Program-made: the position numbers and the translations under genes
The notes under the pieces: model-generated
Seen by the model: only the letters and a program-made list of their open reading frames with translations
The model's database searches: none
Told to the model about the DNA's origin: nothing
Virus record (IMG/VR): IMGVR_UViG_3300045973_000298
Coordinates: 1 to 49,554 of that record
Direction: 5' to 3' (one strand)
DNA length: 49,554 nt
DNA from: a virus
Part shown: piece after piece, positions 48,432 to 49,554 of the stretch
How positions within the stretch are numbered: the stretch's first letter is position 1
How the letters are laid out: each line of letters begins with the position of its first letter

Positions 48432-48629
48432 ATGGCGACGTTTAACGTGCTATTTGCGGTGCAGTACGACAACAGTGTCACCACTGGTCAGGACCAGGAT
48501 GGCAAGATCGTTCTGCCAACAGATGCAAGCGCCGACACAACGCCGATGACGCTGTTGAAGCACTCCCCTGTGTACTTCAAAGGCATTGTCGCAACGTTCA
48601 ACATGCTACCGATACGCCCGAGGGACTAA
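48432..48629 (+). CDS. Small tail protein, truncated-looking paralogue of next gene
   Basis: A 65-residue protein. Its first 25 residues (MATFNVLFAVQYDNSVTTGQ, then DQDG) closely match the start of the following protein (MATFQVLFVVEYDNGTTKGQ, then DQDG). The C-terminus differs (LLKHSPVYFKGIVATFNMLP). The two genes share the sequence AAGCGATGGCGACGTT around their start codons, so this is a recent tandem duplication of at least the 5' end. Neither has a strong ribosome site. Confidence 0.65.
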   Translation: MATFNVLFAVQYDNSVTTGQDQDGKIVLPTDASADTTPMTLLKHSPVYFKGIVATFNMLPIRPRD

Positions 48630-48632
48630 GCG

Positions 48633-49160
48633 ATGGCGACGTTCCAGGTACTCTTCGTCGTCGAGTACGACAACGGCACGACCAAGGGGCAGGACCAAGA
48701 TGGCGTCATCACGTTTGGCGTGGAGACCGCCAGCAACGCGCCGACCGAGATTGGGGGCACATGCTCTGCCACAGGGTCTGCAGTTGGCGGACTAGCTGTA
48801 GACTACGAAGCTGGTGGAGCATGCGCCGGCTCAGCCACAGTTAGCGGCACCATTGAGCTGTTCAACGAGAACATGGCGGGCACCTGTGATGCTGTCGCCA
48901 CAGTCGCTGGTACACTTGACCTTTTCAACGGGAGCCTCGCTGGTAGCTGTGAGGCGGTTGGTGACGTGTCGGGCTCGCTGGCGCGAGAGATACCTCTTGG
49001 CGGGAGCTGCAGCGCGCTCGGGAGCGCGGTAGCAACTGCGCAGTTTACACTGAACATGGAGGGAACTTGCAGCGCGACAGGTACGGTGCAGGCAACCGCA
49101 TCACTTGCGCCATACATCCCTGTCCTTCCAACCTCGATCCCTTCGATTTACGGACACTAA
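48633..49160 (+). CDS. Cys-repeat beta protein, possible solenoid spike
   Basis: A 175-residue protein. After the shared 25-residue head, six repeats of 20-21 residues follow. Each has G-x-C-x-A at its start and alternating small and hydrophobic residues after (GTCSATGSAVGGLAV; GTCDAVATVAGTLDL; GTCSATGTVQATASL). Cys fall at residues 44, 64, 85, 106, 126 and 146, so they would stack in register on a beta solenoid or a repeated sandwich. A short Pro/Ile tail ends it. A stalk or adhesive part of the fibre complex is likely; no family recognised. Confidence 0.7.
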   Translation: MATFQVLFVVEYDNGTTKGQDQDGVITFGVETASNAPTEIGGTCSATGSAVGGLAVDYEAGGACAGSATVSGTIELFNENMAGTCDAVATVAGTLDLFNGSLAGSCEAVGDVSGSLAREIPLGGSCSALGSAVATAQFTLNMEGTCSATGTVQATASLAPYIPVLPTSIPSIYGH

Positions 49161-49163
49161 GCA

Positions 49164-49502
49164 ATGGCATACGGACAAGAGGCATATGGCAAAGCAGTCG
49201 CGCCAATCTCATCGTTCGGCATCAAGAGTGTCGAAGCGATTGATTTTGGACATCTGCTCGTCACGTTCAGTCAGGCCATTGTCGTTGACCAAAACGTGTA
49301 CGACCCCTCCAATTACGTGATCACAGTTCGATACGGACGAGCGCGCACCATCTTCGTCAAGAAGGTGACGCCGAGCGACCTCACCTTTGCAAACACTGTG
49401 CTGCTCACCTTGAAGAACGGCGTGATCGCTCGCGGCCAATACCGACTGACAGTGGTGCGGCTGACCTCTGTCTATGGGCAGTCGATTGAAGGCACAGCAT
49501 GA
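49164..49502 (+). CDS. Ig-like beta protein of fibre region, 112 aa
   Basis: Begins MAYGQEAYGKAVAPISSFGI. The strand pattern 'SVEAIDFGHLLVTFSQAIVV', 'SNYVITVRYG', 'NTVLLTLKNGVIARGQYRLT' is that of a single bacterial Ig-like domain of the type 'v-x-F-s-x-x-v ... Y-x-v'. It overlaps the next gene by 4 bases. Probably part of the tail tip or fibre base. Confidence 0.65.
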   Translation: MAYGQEAYGKAVAPISSFGIKSVEAIDFGHLLVTFSQAIVVDQNVYDPSNYVITVRYGRARTIFVKKVTPSDLTFANTVLLTLKNGVIARGQYRLTVVRLTSVYGQSIEGTA

Positions 49503-49554
49503 CAGCATATCGCTTTACATCAGTCGCTCCGTTGCCGATCCCGCTGAGAGACCA
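49499..49554 (+). CDS. Start of a further tail gene, cut by window edge
   Basis: The ATG overlaps the previous stop (ATGA). Only 18 residues are visible, MTAYRFTSVAPLPIPLRD. Coupling and position suggest another tail or fibre protein. Nothing more can be said. Confidence 0.55.
   Translation, partial: MTAYRFTSVAPLPIPLRD

Noticed and set aside
1-49554. tRNA genes, CRISPR arrays, insertion sequences, integrase and attachment sites
   Set aside because: I looked for T-loop consensus, regularly spaced repeats and transposase or integrase motifs and saw none that could be supported.

Overview
The window is part of the genome of a tailed phage with a contractile tail (myovirus), with moderately high GC. 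The proof is a nearly complete virion gene series on the + strand: portal (12857), MuF-like protein (20445), prohead protease (22593), scaffold-like protein (24032), major capsid protein (24859), neck genes, tail sheath (30180), tail tube (34391), tail-assembly chaperone pair (35704/36161), tape measure (36533), baseplate hub, spike and wedge genes (38539-44783), then fibres and accessory tail proteins to the right edge. I see no integrase, tRNA, CRISPR array or insertion sequence. The large terminase and DNA polymerase genes must lie outside the window. Strong GGAGG-type ribosome sites and GTG/TTG starts fit a bacterial host, but the host cannot be named from the sequence.

Left block (1-2864): an operon of small genes on the - strand. 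Its gene junctions carry RNA structures: two perfect hairpins and, unexpectedly, two copies of an element with the conserved core and fold of a type II hammerhead ribozyme. Each begins immediately at the stop codon of the upstream gene.

Divergent spacer (2865-4290): about 1.4 kb with no convincing gene. It holds a long inverted repeat, a cluster of hairpins, a T-poor stretch, a 25-bp direct repeat and a terminator. It separates the left - operon from the rightward + genes and is the best candidate here for an origin or control region.

Early/accessory + block (4291-12853): small conserved phage genes, a small membrane protein, an AT-hook/ribbon-helix-helix regulator whose ribosome site and start codon lie in a 12-bp hairpin, a nucleotide-modification-associated protein, an ATP-dependent DNA ligase with an N-terminal WGR-like domain, a helix-turn-helix protein, a zinc-ribbon protein and a flavodoxin-fold reductase.

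Head module (12857-26283): besides the standard parts it carries three unusual proteins. They are a 1142-residue SF2/SNF2-like ATPase that lacks a recognisable Walker A lysine, a PI3/4-kinase or HipA-like kinase with its catalytic residues intact, and a prohead protease with a textbook C2H2 zinc finger. A strong terminator follows the capsid gene.

Tail module (26444-49554): the usual sheath-tube-chaperone-tape series is interrupted by three His/Ala/Lys-rich helical proteins resembling one encoded just after the portal. The fibre gene has ten DHxH metal-binding-type motifs. A small protein near the right edge has six Cys-containing repeats of about 20 residues. The hexamers GTTTAC/GTAAAC and GTTAAC recur through genes and spacers far more than expected.
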